From NCBI RefSeq assembly GCF_003589595.1, contig NW_020654422.1:9204442-9268441 (forward strand): 64,000 bases of DNA, read 5' to 3'. Positions within the stretch are counted from its first letter, which is position 1. Each line of letters starts with the position of its first letter. This document shows, one piece after another, positions 13,801 through 28,800 of the stretch. The stretch is from Hyposmocoma kahamanoa (Eukaryota; Arthropoda; Insecta; Lepidoptera; Cosmopterigidae). The position numbers were made by a program, and so were the translations under genes. The notes under the pieces were generated by a model that was not told the origin of the DNA, did no database searches, and worked only from the letters and a program-made list of their open reading frames with translations.

Positions 13801-16800
13801 ACTTCATGAACAATGGAAATGTTGCCTATTACAATCAACGCATTTTAAGAATCCTTATAACTGCAACTTATACGACCGCAGCCAAGGTCGCTTACGTAAT
13901 GTACGCCGGGAATCGATACTACTCAACTGTGTGTTACACAATCGGTATCCTTTGCCGATATGATCTTACACCGCGTGCGCTCTCTGTAATTACTAGTAAC
14001 CACAGACGGAACGATCTAATACTAAGAGCAGGGTCGAAGTACGCTAGCACGAAATTAAGAAACCCATACTTCACTATTTTCAGATATTTATAGACCACAA
14101 GAATACAAGATATTTATACACACAAATAACTTGTTTCAGTTTACCACACGAATACTTTAAAACATTGCTGTTACAACAACGGATAAGGAAATTTCACAAC
14201 TTCGTACTTCACGTCTAACCGGGAATGCAAAGTGGAAAACAGACTGGAGCCGTTATCTTTAGTTTTATATTTACTACACAAAACTTTTCATTCTGTACAT
14301 AGAGAGAAATACCGAGTTAATAAAGACTTGTAGTAGCTCCATTTAAACCTTATCTCATAAAGTCGAAAAATATAAATTTAAACAAATTCGCCTGTACAAT
14401 CAAAGCATTGCATAATCCGCTAAATATCCCTTTTTATTTAAAATTATGTTTTAATATACCACACCGATTTAAACAAGCTCATGAGAGATATATGTATTTC
14501 AAGATTGTTCTTCACAGTCGAATGAGGCTCTGTGAGAGCTGTGAGACATTACGTGTACAAGCTGCAGTAAAGAGACGACACGTTTATGGAGGAAACTGTA
14601 CGGCCACCCGCTTTACGGTCACTGTCTTTTGGCAGAGTTTTACGAGCTCCTTACGCTAAAAACTCGTAAAATAAAACGACACTTCTGTGCTAATGGCAAG
14701 AATGCGTAGGCAACTAATAATAAACGTGCCATTCTTATTTTGTCGTTTTATAAAAAGTTTTTACAATTATTAATATCATAAATTTATCTCACATAAATTT
14801 TATCCAACACAATAAAATCGAAGAGAAGGAAAGAAAAAGTGTAGCTATGAATTCAAAAACAATCTAATAATTCTTTGTTCTATTTAGTTCTCTTATCTCG
14901 CCATATTATAAGGATAAATAAGCGTTATAAATCTCCTGGTTCTATTAAGAGAATAAGGGCATATCATAAAGGTGAGAAAGCATCTGGTTACGATTTGAAT
15001 ATAACTTACATAAGTTTATTGTCTACCTTAGGGTTCCTGTTCTGTGAGCGTGTACCACCAACGGAAGTTTGATCTCTATTGAATATTAACTAATGAAATT
15101 CAACGAGGGAAAGCGAAATACCATCAAGTCAAATTCAGTAGATACAAAAACTAAATCAGTTATAGTTTAAAAATGACTGAAAAATTCGTAAATTTTCATA
15201 CAAAAGGGCCTGACTGTACGTAAATTTTTGAAAAACACAGTTTTCAATGTGATCTACTTGTTAAGGAATTAAAAAAGGTGAGTTCTGGAAAAGATATAAC
15301 AGCTAATTTCTACACATTAATATAATGAATCATGAAACTACAATATGGCTAAAACGAGATCTTTTTCGAGGTTTTTTCTATAAAATGTTACCGCATTTCA
15401 CATTTTTATGTTTACTTACATGAACAATACAATACTTGAGTATCAATCAAAAAATATATTGGATATAATACGTAGGTAAAATATATTCATCAATGATGGA
15501 CGTCAAAGTTCTTCCAGCCCATCTCGGCTTGTATATTGCGGGAACTAACAGCAGGAAAGAAAACTTGTACAAATTAACGAGGTCGTCCGGCGTAACAGGC
15601 GGTCTATCAATCAAACAGTGGCCGAGCGGCCGGCGGGCAATCGGCACAATTAGATGACGCGTGCGCCACTCCCTATTGTGTTTACCAACCTCGCGGAACC
15701 CTCCAACGCTCTCTTGACGTCAAAACTACCTTTAATGAACACACACCAAAATAAAGCCAAAGAAACCTTACTAACAAACCTTCCCGCAGCGCACAGCGCA
15801 ATATTTATAAGAGTCCAGCCTTTAAATTAACACGACGTAACGTGAATAAGTAAAAAGAAATATTAAATATTTAATATATTATAGTTACTCCATGGACAAA
15901 GAAAATATACACAAATGATACACCTACCGAAGGAACTTTAGGGTATGGAATTAGAATTTATTTGTTTTAAGCGCTTTTTTCCGTGACATTTGAAATAGCT
16001 TCTGCACAAGGCCAATTCTTTCGAATTACTCTTTCAATGTCATATTCTTATTTCAGATAGAAAAACCACTGATGCGTTACAAACGTGCTTTGACTTCTTT
16101 TCCTACGGGAGTCGTGAAATCAAAGTTTATTGCGAAATGCGTTATTATCATGTTTATAAAAAAAGATTATAAAAGAAAGATAAAATTTGTATTAAATTCG
16201 TATCGTATCGTATTCTTAAATTCTTTAGTTTGCAGGTGCCAGGAAAAGCGACGACGTCAAACTTGTAACTGTAAGGTACGCCGCGTCATATCATTACTTA
16301 TAGGGTATGAATACCATACACATATGAAACTGTAGTTTACAGAACTCCACTAACTTACTGTGTACAGAACTACACTTGATGAATGACCCGATTTCAATAA
16401 TGAATGGCAGTCACCTAAGTCACGCTTACTACTAGTTACTAAACAATTTTCTCACAACGGACTGAAGTATGAACTGACCTTATGGAAAATAACTAGCAGA
16501 TCATCGAGTTTTCCATGTAAGTCACCGCAAACGGTAATCTGGCTTGAGATCGATGTAGTTGCCACGTTAATGTTAGGTAGTCTTTTCAGAACTTGGGTGG
16601 CTTCCTTCAAAATCCGCGCCACGTGCTTAGGTTGTAGTCGATGCTGTAAAAGATACAGTAATTTAAAGTCTAGTTAATAACATGAAAAGAAAACCCACTT
16701 TAGTAAGACCTAAAAGAATATAGAGTTTTCGCAATTGTTACACATAGGTACTATTTGTTCGAATCTAAATAATGTATATTTGTTTTTTATTTTTCAAACA

Positions 16801-19800
16801 TACTAACATTTCGGACCCTTTACAGGTCACGGCTGACTATGACCATGAGACTTGTCTGACTTCAAATGCCTCCGTGGCCGAACGGTTACCATACCGGACT
16901 GCCACGCAGAGGTCCCAGGTTCGATTCCCGGGCCGGGAGAAATATTTGTATGGCCTACAATTATTTCTCTCGTGAGTTTGGGTGTAATTTGTGGTTGTCT
17001 ATGTGTGTGTCCATGGCACCCGCGACACAGGGTTTCCCTAGTGCGGGGCTATGTTGAGTGTGTGCGTTATTATTATTATTATTTATTGTATATGGCCCGA
17101 CACGTCGGCTTGTTTGAATATACAAATATAGGTACGCGACCTACAAAATTTGGTTCTTTACCAAAAGAAAGTTTACGTAATATAAATATGACTATTTGTC
17201 AAAATATGTAAACTTTTACAAAAAAAGGGGATGTGTCCCGAAATAGTAAACAAAAATACTATGTTGTTATTTAGTCATATAAAAATAAATAGGAAAATTT
17301 TAAAGAAAAACACTTTAGTTTCCAATACCATGAGGAACGGAAAGTGCAATCTTCCATTATTCCATTAATTATTTTAACTTTTTCATAACAATGTTATTTA
17401 CTGTTCATACAAAAAAGAAATTGCCGCCCCCTTGCCTCAAGTGTTTGTCACTTCATAAAATACGAAATATTTTGTACAATATACCTTGATTGAATTAGTT
17501 TCTGTATAGGAAATGAAACTATTTTTCCAGATTTAAATCGCGTATATTTGTTTTTTCAAACAAACCGACGTTTCGGGCCCTTTACAGGTCCCATGGTCAC
17601 GGTTGACTGAGGTGGTACAGTCTTCAACCAGTTATGTCTAATATTGATGCAAACCACCCAATTTTTTACTATAGTTACAATAGTTATTAATTAAAGACCT
17701 TATTTTTAATTTTACAAAGAAAACATTCCAATTTACGCTACATTAAGTTTTACAAATTATTTTATTGAATGAATCTTTATTAAGTTTAATTTATTATTAA
17801 TTATTAATAGAAATTATAATAAATTAAAACATATTAATTAGTACTGCAGTCTCTTCTCATTAGTAGGTAATTCAACAGTAATTTCTCATGACGATGCAAA
17901 GAGAATGCAATGCAATAAAAAGTGTGATTAAATCAATTATATTGTGCCAATCTATCATAAGCTTAATATCTAAATTTTTTGTAGTAATTCGCAACGTCCT
18001 TTTCGTTACGTATTTTGAGAAATAGTCATATAATATATATGAGTTTAAGAGGGAATGGTGGGAGATCGCCAAAGACAAAGGGAACAGTGGATGATTTTGG
18101 GGAGACCTTTGCTCAGCACTAGGACACAATAGGCTAAAAAAATATAAACTCTCCATTTCCAGTTTTTAAAACGATATTGATTTTTGTAATACTTTCAGCC
18201 GTTAAACTTTTTAGAATAACGCAAAAACCTCCGTGAATAGTACGTAATTTTTATTACCATTACTGACTTATAACACGCAAATAATAGAAGTAACTCGTAT
18301 TTACTCGTACGTGCCAAGTATGCGTTACAAAAAGGTACAGTAAAGGAGACGACTTACTTTACTCAAAAATATTTTATTAGATTCATAAACATTTTACTAG
18401 ACAGGAATGTACGAACATCGTTGCACTGAATTATATAACGAACTTCATTACAGTCTCTGTAGAAAGTTGTCAACAGTTTAAAGAAATAAAAAGTTGACTC
18501 ATACGAAAACGGAAAGTGGAAATCAATCGAATCTAAAAAGTTAATGCGCATCTCTCACTGAATACTTTTAAGTTAAGTTTAGTATCAGAGAATTTAGTCT
18601 AGAATATCTTCTAGTCAATAAATTGATGATAATGAGAAAGTAATGCAAAAATCCAGCGTTTTTTCTAATATTTTGTCAACATTTATACTTACTATTTTAC
18701 AACGAATTAAAGTACCTTTTTCTTCCTGAATGTCTCAATAAGTAAATCGATGTCTTTCCTCTGAAGAGGGAACTCTATTTCAGGGCCACGAGATGGCTTC
18801 GGGGGAGCCGTCTCATCGACGCCTCCTCCTTCATCAGACTCCTCGGAAAATACTTGCTCCACTGCAAAATTACGTTAATTTTACTGCTTGTAAAGATAAC
18901 TTTGAAACGGAATTGCAATTAGAATAAGCTAGATTTTAAGTTCAAATTAGAATGCAAAATGTCCGGTGTAATTTGTTATGCAATTCAAAGAACGACAGTT
19001 TTCATCATACGCCTTGAAATGAGTAGAAAAAGGTGGACAGACGAGAGAAATTCCTGAAATGAGATTACTGTTCAATTTAAGCGACCCTACTTTTTCTTTA
19101 GCAGCACGAACTGCGTCTAAAAGTAAAATTTTAACACAATTAACGATTTTCATCATTTCATATCAGGGTTAAAACGCCTTGCGTTTAATGGATGTATTAG
19201 CAAAATGTAGAGTGACGTGCCAAGAATAACACACCTACTTCTAACTGCAATGTAGGAAAGGTCAGTTCATTGCAGGTAAATGAATTATACAGCGCGAGAC
19301 ATATATAAGGTATACCGCAATAGCGTGCTGTACACTGTTTAAAACAAACAGAAAAACACAAGAACACTACTTGTGGAGGCCAATGAGAAAGGAATGAAGC
19401 TTCACATAATTAAATTTCTCCTGAGTAAACTGCAAATGAGAAAGCTCGCAGTAATTTTTTTCTAGGACACATATCATTTATTCTGAAAGTGTTTGTGTAT
19501 ATTTTTCTCACAAATCACATTATACTCGTTTACGAAAATGAATGTAATAAAGATATTGAAATTTATTCCATTAACATCTGAATAGGAAAAACCAAATAAA
19601 ATTTTAATAGATATTACAAATATATTTAACCAAAATATGTGCATTACACAGAAATCTTATAACGTCTATACATACATGTATGTAAGTACGTCGTACTATT
19701 CGGATACAATATTTAGTACTTAGCAACATAGTCGGTAAATATTTCTTAGTAAGTAAATACGCGATCGTATTCTAATTTATTTTTAGACCTTACTTAATGA

Positions 19801-22800
19801 TGATCGGTAAATGACAGTGTCTGTTTAAATTTATGCAAAAACTGTAATTAAATTCGAAGATAGCAGATAGACAACGATTTTCTTGGCATCAACCTTGTTG
19901 TCAGAAGGATCATGCTGCTTACTAAAGTCACAATGTAATTACGAGGACAGTCCCGGAGTGTTTTTGAAATGACTTACGGATGGAAGCTGTTCGTGAGGTT
20001 CTTTCAGAGGAAAGCCGCCCACTGGTGTCCCTAATGTGACTGAGCAGGGCGTTGAAAAAGTTGTACAACTGAAACAACGAAACATTTTAGAACTCAAGAA
20101 TGTGAAGCAAAGTTCAAACCTCTTACTGATTTGCTTCAGTGTCGAATCTTAAGCTGTTATAGAACATTAATGGCTTTAAGACTGTAAGAGCTAGAAAAAA
20201 AACGATTCAAACTCATTCGCGTCCTTTTGATGCTTTCCATTTCATCCAGAGATCTTTACTTTGTTAACGGTAATCTAAAATTTTATTATAGAGTTCATCT
20301 CTATGACAAAATACGGATAAATTCTGAATATCCGAAATTATGCGGTTGGATTGGAAAGGTAAGCTAAGCTTGTCTGTAAATCTTTAACCGAATAGTTTAT
20401 ATTTTTATTACTATTTATTTTTACTCCATTTATTCCATATTACTGATCACCATGTTACTACTTGACAATGTAATCAGAAAAAAATTAACAACTTTTTATA
20501 GTAAAGGATTAGAGAATTTTTTGCAATAGTTTTTCATGCAAGTAACAATAATATGTGCTTAATTATGAGCAATAATGTGTGTATTCGGCTGGGTGGAAGC
20601 GATGACTTGCAATCGTCGCATTACGGAACGGTGTGGCGGCGATATTCGCTCTCAATTTTGAATACGTTACATAAATCCACTATTTATGTCAAATAAATTG
20701 ACCGTATTAAAATATATTGCAACTAAATGATGCGGTAGTGTAATATGTGCTAAAGTTTTCCTTTAAACCAATATTGAATAATAATAAATATTAGGCAAGA
20801 TGCTTTGCTCTAATCCCAAATTAATTATCTAAAGCACTTGTGTTATGGAAATCAGAAACACCGACCGTTTTAGTAGTAGTAGAGCTCCTTGTGAAATAGT
20901 TCGTCCAGCCAAGTATTGCCACCTTACCTATTTTTGCTGCCGAGCAATATTGGACACATTACTGCGTTCCACTTTCGAAGGGTAAAGGTGCTGGCAAAAT
21001 TGCAGGCACATAGGACTTGTCAACTTATGTCTCAGGGTGTCGAGCGCAGTGGCAGTACCCCTCAGACCTTTGCGATTTAAAGCTTTGAGTGGCGTGTCGC
21101 TTACCACCAGGTACACGAAAACGCACAAGAAACCACAAACACACACACTCGAGACACACACAGACTCGAGACAATATAGAAAAGTTAGTTCTTTACATTG
21201 ACCCGACCGGGGATCAAACCCGAGACCTCAGAGATGGAGATACCATGAAAACCCGTGTGCAAACCACTCGACCACGGTGGTCATCAAATATTGTAAAATA
21301 TAAACTGATAATAGAATAAATAATTTAACACATTCGCGTGCAGCGTATAATGTCTAGTGCAAACAAGGACATCAAGTAAATACGGCACGACAACCTCGAA
21401 ATAGTAATCACCCCTACGTATATCACCCATCGCCGTCGTAATTATCTATTGCACCTCTAGGGAATGCCAGCTATTAACTAAATAGGATGATATATCCTAT
21501 GGTTTATAACACGCAGTTTTAGGAAATACTTTGGCAGTTGTAACTATGATTACAAAACTTATGTATATTCTATTTTGTCTAAGGTTTCCTTTGCTTTTTA
21601 ACGTCAACTTTGGCTCATTTTATTAAAGTGTGGATACTAAATATCATAAATCTTTATAAAAAAATATGACTTTTTTTAAGAGTTCATCAGCTCAGCTCGA
21701 ATTCTAATTTTCCCGTACTTATACGGCTCATGTTGCTAGGATCGAGCGGCTTTGTTTCAAAATTTATTTTTTTACAAGCGAAATGAAAGCCTTCGGAAAA
21801 ATGTATACCGTATACTATACATATGTGTTCTATTTAGTTTAGTTAATATTAAAAAAAAAATCATTGGTATATGTTTAGTACCTATTGAATACAGCGGTTT
21901 TCTTGTATTTTTTTTGTAATTTTTTCTTGTAATCTTGTAAATTTCCAGGTAAATTTGTATTTTTTTGTCCATCGTGAAAATTTTTAGGAACCGTGTTTTC
22001 ACACCGTAATTCAAAGTATATCCTCTATTTTACTATATATTTTTTCCCAAGTGATTCAACTCTTTCACCGTTACACTAAATCAACCAAAGCCTCTTGAGG
22101 TTGTATAGGACAGTAATATGTATTGTGAGTGAATAAAATACTTGTATCAAAATTAGTTGTACGAGATTAGTGAACACCGGCTGAAAATTTGAATAGCATT
22201 GTGCAAGATTTTCTCATGATATTTATTAAATTTTAAATTACTGATTATATGTTAAAATTCAAATTCAAATTCAAAATAATCTTTATTTCATAGGTAAGCA
22301 TTATTACACTTGAAATCGTCACAATGGTTAAACTCTACCGCTCATTCGTAAGGCAGATTCCCCTGAGAAGAATGAGCAAGAAACTCCAGGGGTTGCTCTT
22401 TGTAAATAATACTTACAATATTTTTTTTATTTGAAACATCAAAGATCGAGACTCATGGAGGTATGAGCTAAACGGGTTACTATCACGGATTTTTGTCATC
22501 CAAGTACGCAGAAGTTGTATAATAACCTTTAGTATAACGTTTTTGTTTCACTATAGTTTTAAACTTCGTGAAAGGCAAATTTTTTATACCGACCGGAATC
22601 TTGTTATAGAAGCGTATACATTGCCCCTTAAATGATTTTTTGACTTTGTGAAGACGACTATCAAGAAAAGCTAGTTTATTTTTATTCCTCGTTTTAATGT
22701 TATGTCTGTCACTATTTTTCATAAAGAAATTACTATTTCTTCTAACATAAATTACATTTTCATAAATGTACTGTGAGGCTAGTGTAAGAATGTTAATTTC

Positions 22801-25800
22801 CTTAAACTTATCTCTCAAAGATACTTTGGGGCCCAGATTGTAAATTGCCCTAACTGCACGTTTCTGCAGGACAAAGATTCTATTGATATCGGCGGCATTA
22901 CCCCAAAGCAAAATGCCGTATGTGATTAGACTGTGAAAGTAGCTGAAGTAAACCAATCTAGCGGTTTCCACGTCTGAAACTTTCCTTATTTTTTAATCGC
23001 GTACACTGCAGAGCCGAGCCGTTTTGATAACTTACTTAAATGGGGACCCCAATGCAATTTAGCATCTAACGTTATACCTAGAAATACAACTGTATCCACA
23101 AGATTCAATTTTTCGTTTCTAACTACAATGTTTGTAACCGTCTCTCTAACATTGGGTAATGTAAATTTCACACTATTTGTTTTTTTCTCATTAAGAAGTA
23201 GATTATTAACAGCAAACCAATCAACTACTTTAGATATAGCATTGTTCACATCGTCGTAGGAACATTGGTGCCTTTTAACTTTAAATAATAAGGAAGTATA
23301 TCAGCAAACAATACTATCTCATGTTTTATACCCTCCATAAGGCTAGGTAAGTCATTAATATAAACTAAAAACAAAAATGGGCCTAGAATTGAACCTTGAG
23401 GGACACCCATGCTAATTGCAGACCCTGATGATCTCGTACCGTTAACATCGACCCTCTGTGCCCACGCAAATACGATTTAAGAAGGTCGATATCACGTCCC
23501 GCCACACCATAATGGCGAAGTTTCCTGACCAGTGTATCATGGTGCACACAATCAAAAACCTTGGAAAGTTCGCAGAATACACCAATAGCATCATGTGAGA
23601 CTTCCCATGCATTAAATATATGATTAATAAACTCGACACCAGCGTCGGTGGTAGCGCAACCCCGAGTGAAACCAAATTGTTTAGGAGACATTAAGTTATT
23701 ACTATAAAAATGTACACACACTGATTTAGAATAATTTTTCAAATATTTTACTGAGAGTTGGTAGTATTGATATAGGTCTGAAATTGGTTGGGTCAGAAAT
23801 ACTACCAGATTTGAAAAGTGGAATAACTTTACTTTGCTTCATGAGGTCAGGAAAAACACCATCATCAACACATTTATTAAAGACACAGGCTAAGTAAGGC
23901 GTAATTCAATCAACTATAGAATTAATTACTCTGACTGAAAGACCATCAAGATCAGCAGTATTTTTTATGTTTATAGACTTAAATGCTTTAACAATATCGT
24001 TTGGAAATACATGACGGAACCTTAAATTAGTGATACTAACTGCATTATTTTCTTTTAGAAAGGATTCAGCGGCGGTGGGAGATGAATTTAACGACTTAGT
24101 AGTCAAAATTGGAATGTTAGTAAAAAAAATTTCAAATATTTTAGCAACTTCTGCGTCTGTGTTTACAATTTTGTCATTAAATCTTAGTTGAAAATCTAAG
24201 TTACGAGGTTTGACCCTTCCAGTTTCGCTGTTTATAATATTCCAAGTCGTTTTTACTACATTCACGCTGCTTTTTATTTTATTATATATAAACATTGCTT
24301 TGACTGCAACACAAACACGTTTAAACATTTTCGAATATTTCCTAACAAAATCATTAAAACTGTTACTAGTGTTATAAGTCCTTTCATCGTAAAGATCATA
24401 CAGCCTTTGTCTACTTTTGTGAATTCCCACAGTCGCCCAATCACTAAATTTCAATGAATTATTAATAGTTATGGTCCAAAATGGACCTAAAAACATTATC
24501 ACGTTCACTTTTCACTATGTTGAAAACTGAATTATACAATTTATTAGGATCGTTAACGTACGGAATGTCAGTTAGTTTAAGCATTACATTATTTCTAAAG
24601 GCTTTAAGTCGACCATTATTTATCGGAACACATGTGATATCCTTTTTTGGCATTTTGTAAACAGTTATATTAAAAGTGGCCAATTGATCGCAGTGATCAG
24701 AAGTTAATTTATTTATAATAGATTTATTACTAGGTACGGCGTTAGTATAAATGTTGTCTAAACAAGTGGCAGTAGTAGAAGTTATTCTAGTAGGCACCAA
24801 GAACAGATTCACAAGATTACAACATTGGAAAAATGATATGAGCCTACTGCTAGCACTGGAATCTTCTAATAAGTTAACATTGAAGTCACCACAAACAGCA
24901 ATATGTTCGTGTATAAACTCGTCGTAGGTATTCGCTATCATATCATTGGCTTATTTTGGTCCACAGAAACCACTGAAATGAAATGATAAAAAGAAGGAAA
25001 ACATTTAAATTAAATGACAGAGATAATAAATTAGCACTACTCAAGTGAATGGACATTTAAAACATATACTATGGGAAAAATAACGATAAAAATAAATATA
25101 ATGTATAATGTATACAAAACGACACACGGTTAGGGGACACGTAGGGAAAGTACCTAATTTAAATATTGTATATATTAGATATTTTGCTTCAGTGAAATCT
25201 TTATTTTATTATTAAAATTAAATAATACTGCATACAAAGACTTTTAAAAGTTGCTTGCCTCAACTGAAAACCGAAGCGACAAAATTAAAAAACTACAGAA
25301 GACGAAATTTCTATCCTCATGTTACGGAAACGCCACACGGCATACGTTACGTTTTGACAAATACACCCGGAAAGATGCAATAGATGCGTCTCGGAGACTC
25401 ACCACAAAGAATCACATTTAGCCGGACAGAAAAAGCTTTATGGTCTATCCACACATTCCGGACCGTGCTCGGGACGTGGACGGGCCGTGCTCCGTCAGGG
25501 GCTCAAACAATATCGTTGCGTATATTTTGTATGAACTCGTTCACACATGTCCGTGTCCGGGCCGGCGCCGGGACGGGCCCGTAGTTCATACAAACTAGCA
25601 CGCCCCGGCCACGTCCCGGGCACGGCCCTGATGTGTGTGGACAGTCCTTAATGTCCAAACGGCTGCGAAATATGCAATTCTCTCTCAATCTTTTTTTTTA
25701 TGGTACTAAGTGACGAGACGAGCACGGGGCGTACGGGACGAATAGGACGTGTGCCTGGTGGTAAGCGACACGCCTGTATACAGCAGTTGCAGTTTCACTC

Positions 25801-28800
25801 AGAGCTTTAAATCGCAAAAATCTGAGGGGCGGGGCCCCGAAACATAAGTTGACAAGTTCCGCGAGCCTGTAATTTCACCAGCACTTTTACAGCAGCAGAA
25901 ACAGTAAAGTGGCAATACTTAAAAAGTAAAAAACTTGAAGTCGCAATAATCATTATAAATACCATCATCCTGAGTGCCTGTGAGTTTCGAGCACGACTGT
26001 CCTACGATGCAGTAACACTATTTCCGGAATTCCAGAATTCGAAAGAAGTAATTAATTAATTAATAATTGGTGTAATTATAGCTACATCTACATATACATG
26101 TGTTATATACGTAGAACACCTTTTTCCGACCATTGTTTGTTAATTATATTCCAAGCTGATTTTATTTCTTGCCCAAGGGATGCTCTTTTTGGGAGATTTT
26201 TTTTATTTGATTTGAAAACTTATTTAGATTATATCTAAGCAAAGATTCTCATATTATCCGCTTAAGTTTCCTCCCTTAAATATTAATTATAAATTTCCAA
26301 GTGTTATAAAGCGCCTTATGTATAATTATATAATAACTCCGATATTAATCGAAGTTATAAAATTGACGAAGTCCTAGATTAGCAAATGCAAATAGAAAGC
26401 TAAAACGCCCAATCCTGATGTCAGACTACTTTCAGACAACGCAAATTTACTAGTCAAATGCCCACATTGTTCTCTGGAGATTTGATAATACGTCGGATGT
26501 CCGCGTGTCTTTGTTCATCAAGGGCGAATGAACGCGTGAAATGCTCACTGAGCACGATGATTTAGTAGAACTCACACCCCTATGCCGAGCAAGGTTTGCG
26601 TACTTTGCATGATTATGAACTAGTTTTCAGAAAATTTAATTAAATGTGGTGTCTGCCGCAAACATGCTGAATTGCAAAAATATCTAGGTATTTTACCTTG
26701 AAACTAAGCTAGTGAATAAAGTACTATGTACTCGTACTATTAGAATTATTAGAGTACAAATTGATTATTGTTACGCTGGTACATTGCTGTACGTTGTATC
26801 AGCAATTCAGTACCAATGGCATATAGAAAAGCTTCGACACCGGCCATGGTTGAATATGGCAATCTCTGGAGTAGAGCATTGAGAATATCGAATATCTGCC
26901 CCAAATTATGCTGCGAATAATCAAACTACATCAATTATTCATTAGACATCTCGCAGGTGTTGACTGTGTATTAGTTATAGGTTATAGATAGGATAAATAT
27001 TACATATCTATTCCTAAATATAACAAATGTGTACAGAACTGGAGACTGTTGGGATATGCATTTTTGATGTACAAATTAAAATCATTTTAGATCCGCTTTA
27101 GCTTGAAATTTCGAATCTTTATTTTGAATAGCTAGAGAAATGTCGGGAAGAAATGTAAATGCAAATTCTATAATAAATTTCTGTAAACTAATTTTTAACC
27201 AATTTAAACTCCAAATGAAATGTAAATCTCATCTGAACAAAACAACGTTTTGAGTAATTTACATTTTAGAACCTCTGCGAGGTTTGGCGGTAAATTTAAT
27301 TACCGCGTTGATCAACGACAACGTACCTTGTCCCCACCCAATGAGCAAGCAATAGAAACTCATTATATCTCTCGTAGTGCTACTAATAAAAGGAAATTGT
27401 ACGAAGTTAGTAACTAATATTATAATATTTTGCTTTTATTTATGCGTATAATATGGTATGGTATGGTGTGACGAGCTGGTGGATACGACATTTATGCGCT
27501 TATTTAGTGTGTGGCATATATGTATTGGTCCCAATACAATTCATCTGTATAAAATTTTATCCAAAAAATTAATAGACTGTCTGGGAAATCTACCTTGCCC
27601 AACGCATTATTAGCATAGCTATACAAAGGGGGAATGCTACCAGCATCTTGGGCATCTTGCCCAGGGGACCCAATTTGATTCGTATAATTTAACCCTAGTT
27701 TTACATTCTAGTATTTAAGTATTTATTGTATACCTTACCTGTATATTTATGAAAATAAAACAACAATTAACTTTCAATTTGTCATTTTCGAACAAAATTA
27801 AAGACTACTAACAAACACCTACGAATGAGAAAAATTAATTTACAGGAGTAATCCAATTTTCCCTTAATATTCTGAAACAGGGAAAACGTGTTGGTTCGAT
27901 TTACTGTAAACCTGTGGGTCAGATATTAGGCAAGTACCTAAATGACGTAGAGGTGTGAACAGAGGGTGAAATGCCTCGAGCAAACAAAATATATTTACGG
28001 GACAATTTTTTCAAATTGTACTTACAATGAGAACAAGTTTCCTGTAAGGGTTTAAATAATAAAAAAATAAAATAAAAAATAAAAATAAAAACTATAAAAA
28101 TAAAAAATAATAATAATAAAAACTGGTATAAGTAAATATAAAAACAACGCTTGCCTCTGTAATGACATCTTCCCGATTGCACAAAGTTTTACTTTCTAGT
28201 ATTAAACTATAAAAGTTTATTTTATATATTTATAGCCTTGTATATTTATGAATATCAATAAATTGAACTAATGTATATATAAATACAAATAAACCCAATT
28301 CAGATATAAGGTATTGGGGTTTAAATCACCATTTATAATAACAGTAAAAGGCTCAATTTGTACCGAAATATTACTGTGCTTAATTCGCAGAAATTGTAAG
28401 CTTCGCTTGTAACTTATTGTCCAAATATTGTTTTAAAGGGCGCATCTGGGAACTTGTGGCCGGTTGCTGCCACTTTAGCAAATATTATGTGAACGAACGG
28501 AAGCAAAATGAACACACTATTATTTGATAGCAACACTTACAAACAACACCTAGCATTAAAAATCTAAATCAACGTTATAAATAAAAAACGCTACGATAAA
28601 GAATCGTGCCAAAGTGGTTTCGTTTAAAAAATGATGAAATCTACTGGGAGCGCGAGTTACGGTTAATTAGACTCCCTACATTAAATGGGTCAACCCACAT
28701 TGTTTACTCGGTTACGGCATTAGCGTTTTTGTTTGAGCCTTTGGGAATTAACTTAATCCACTTAAAATTTTGCTATCGATTTTTAAAAGCTTCATCTACT

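Noticed and set aside
13665..14093. Novel 142-residue protein gene
   Set aside because: No family resemblance, no promoter or splice support, and length within chance expectation for the window.
16866..16940. tRNA gene on the plus strand
   Set aside because: Good A and B boxes, but the acceptor strands do not pair, the T-stem has a mismatch and a SINE body follows; the same sequence recurs at 54836-55068.
25384..25688. Two overlapping ORFs on opposite strands
   Set aside because: Both come from the palindromic GC-rich MITE and have Arg/Gly/Pro-rich artefact translations.
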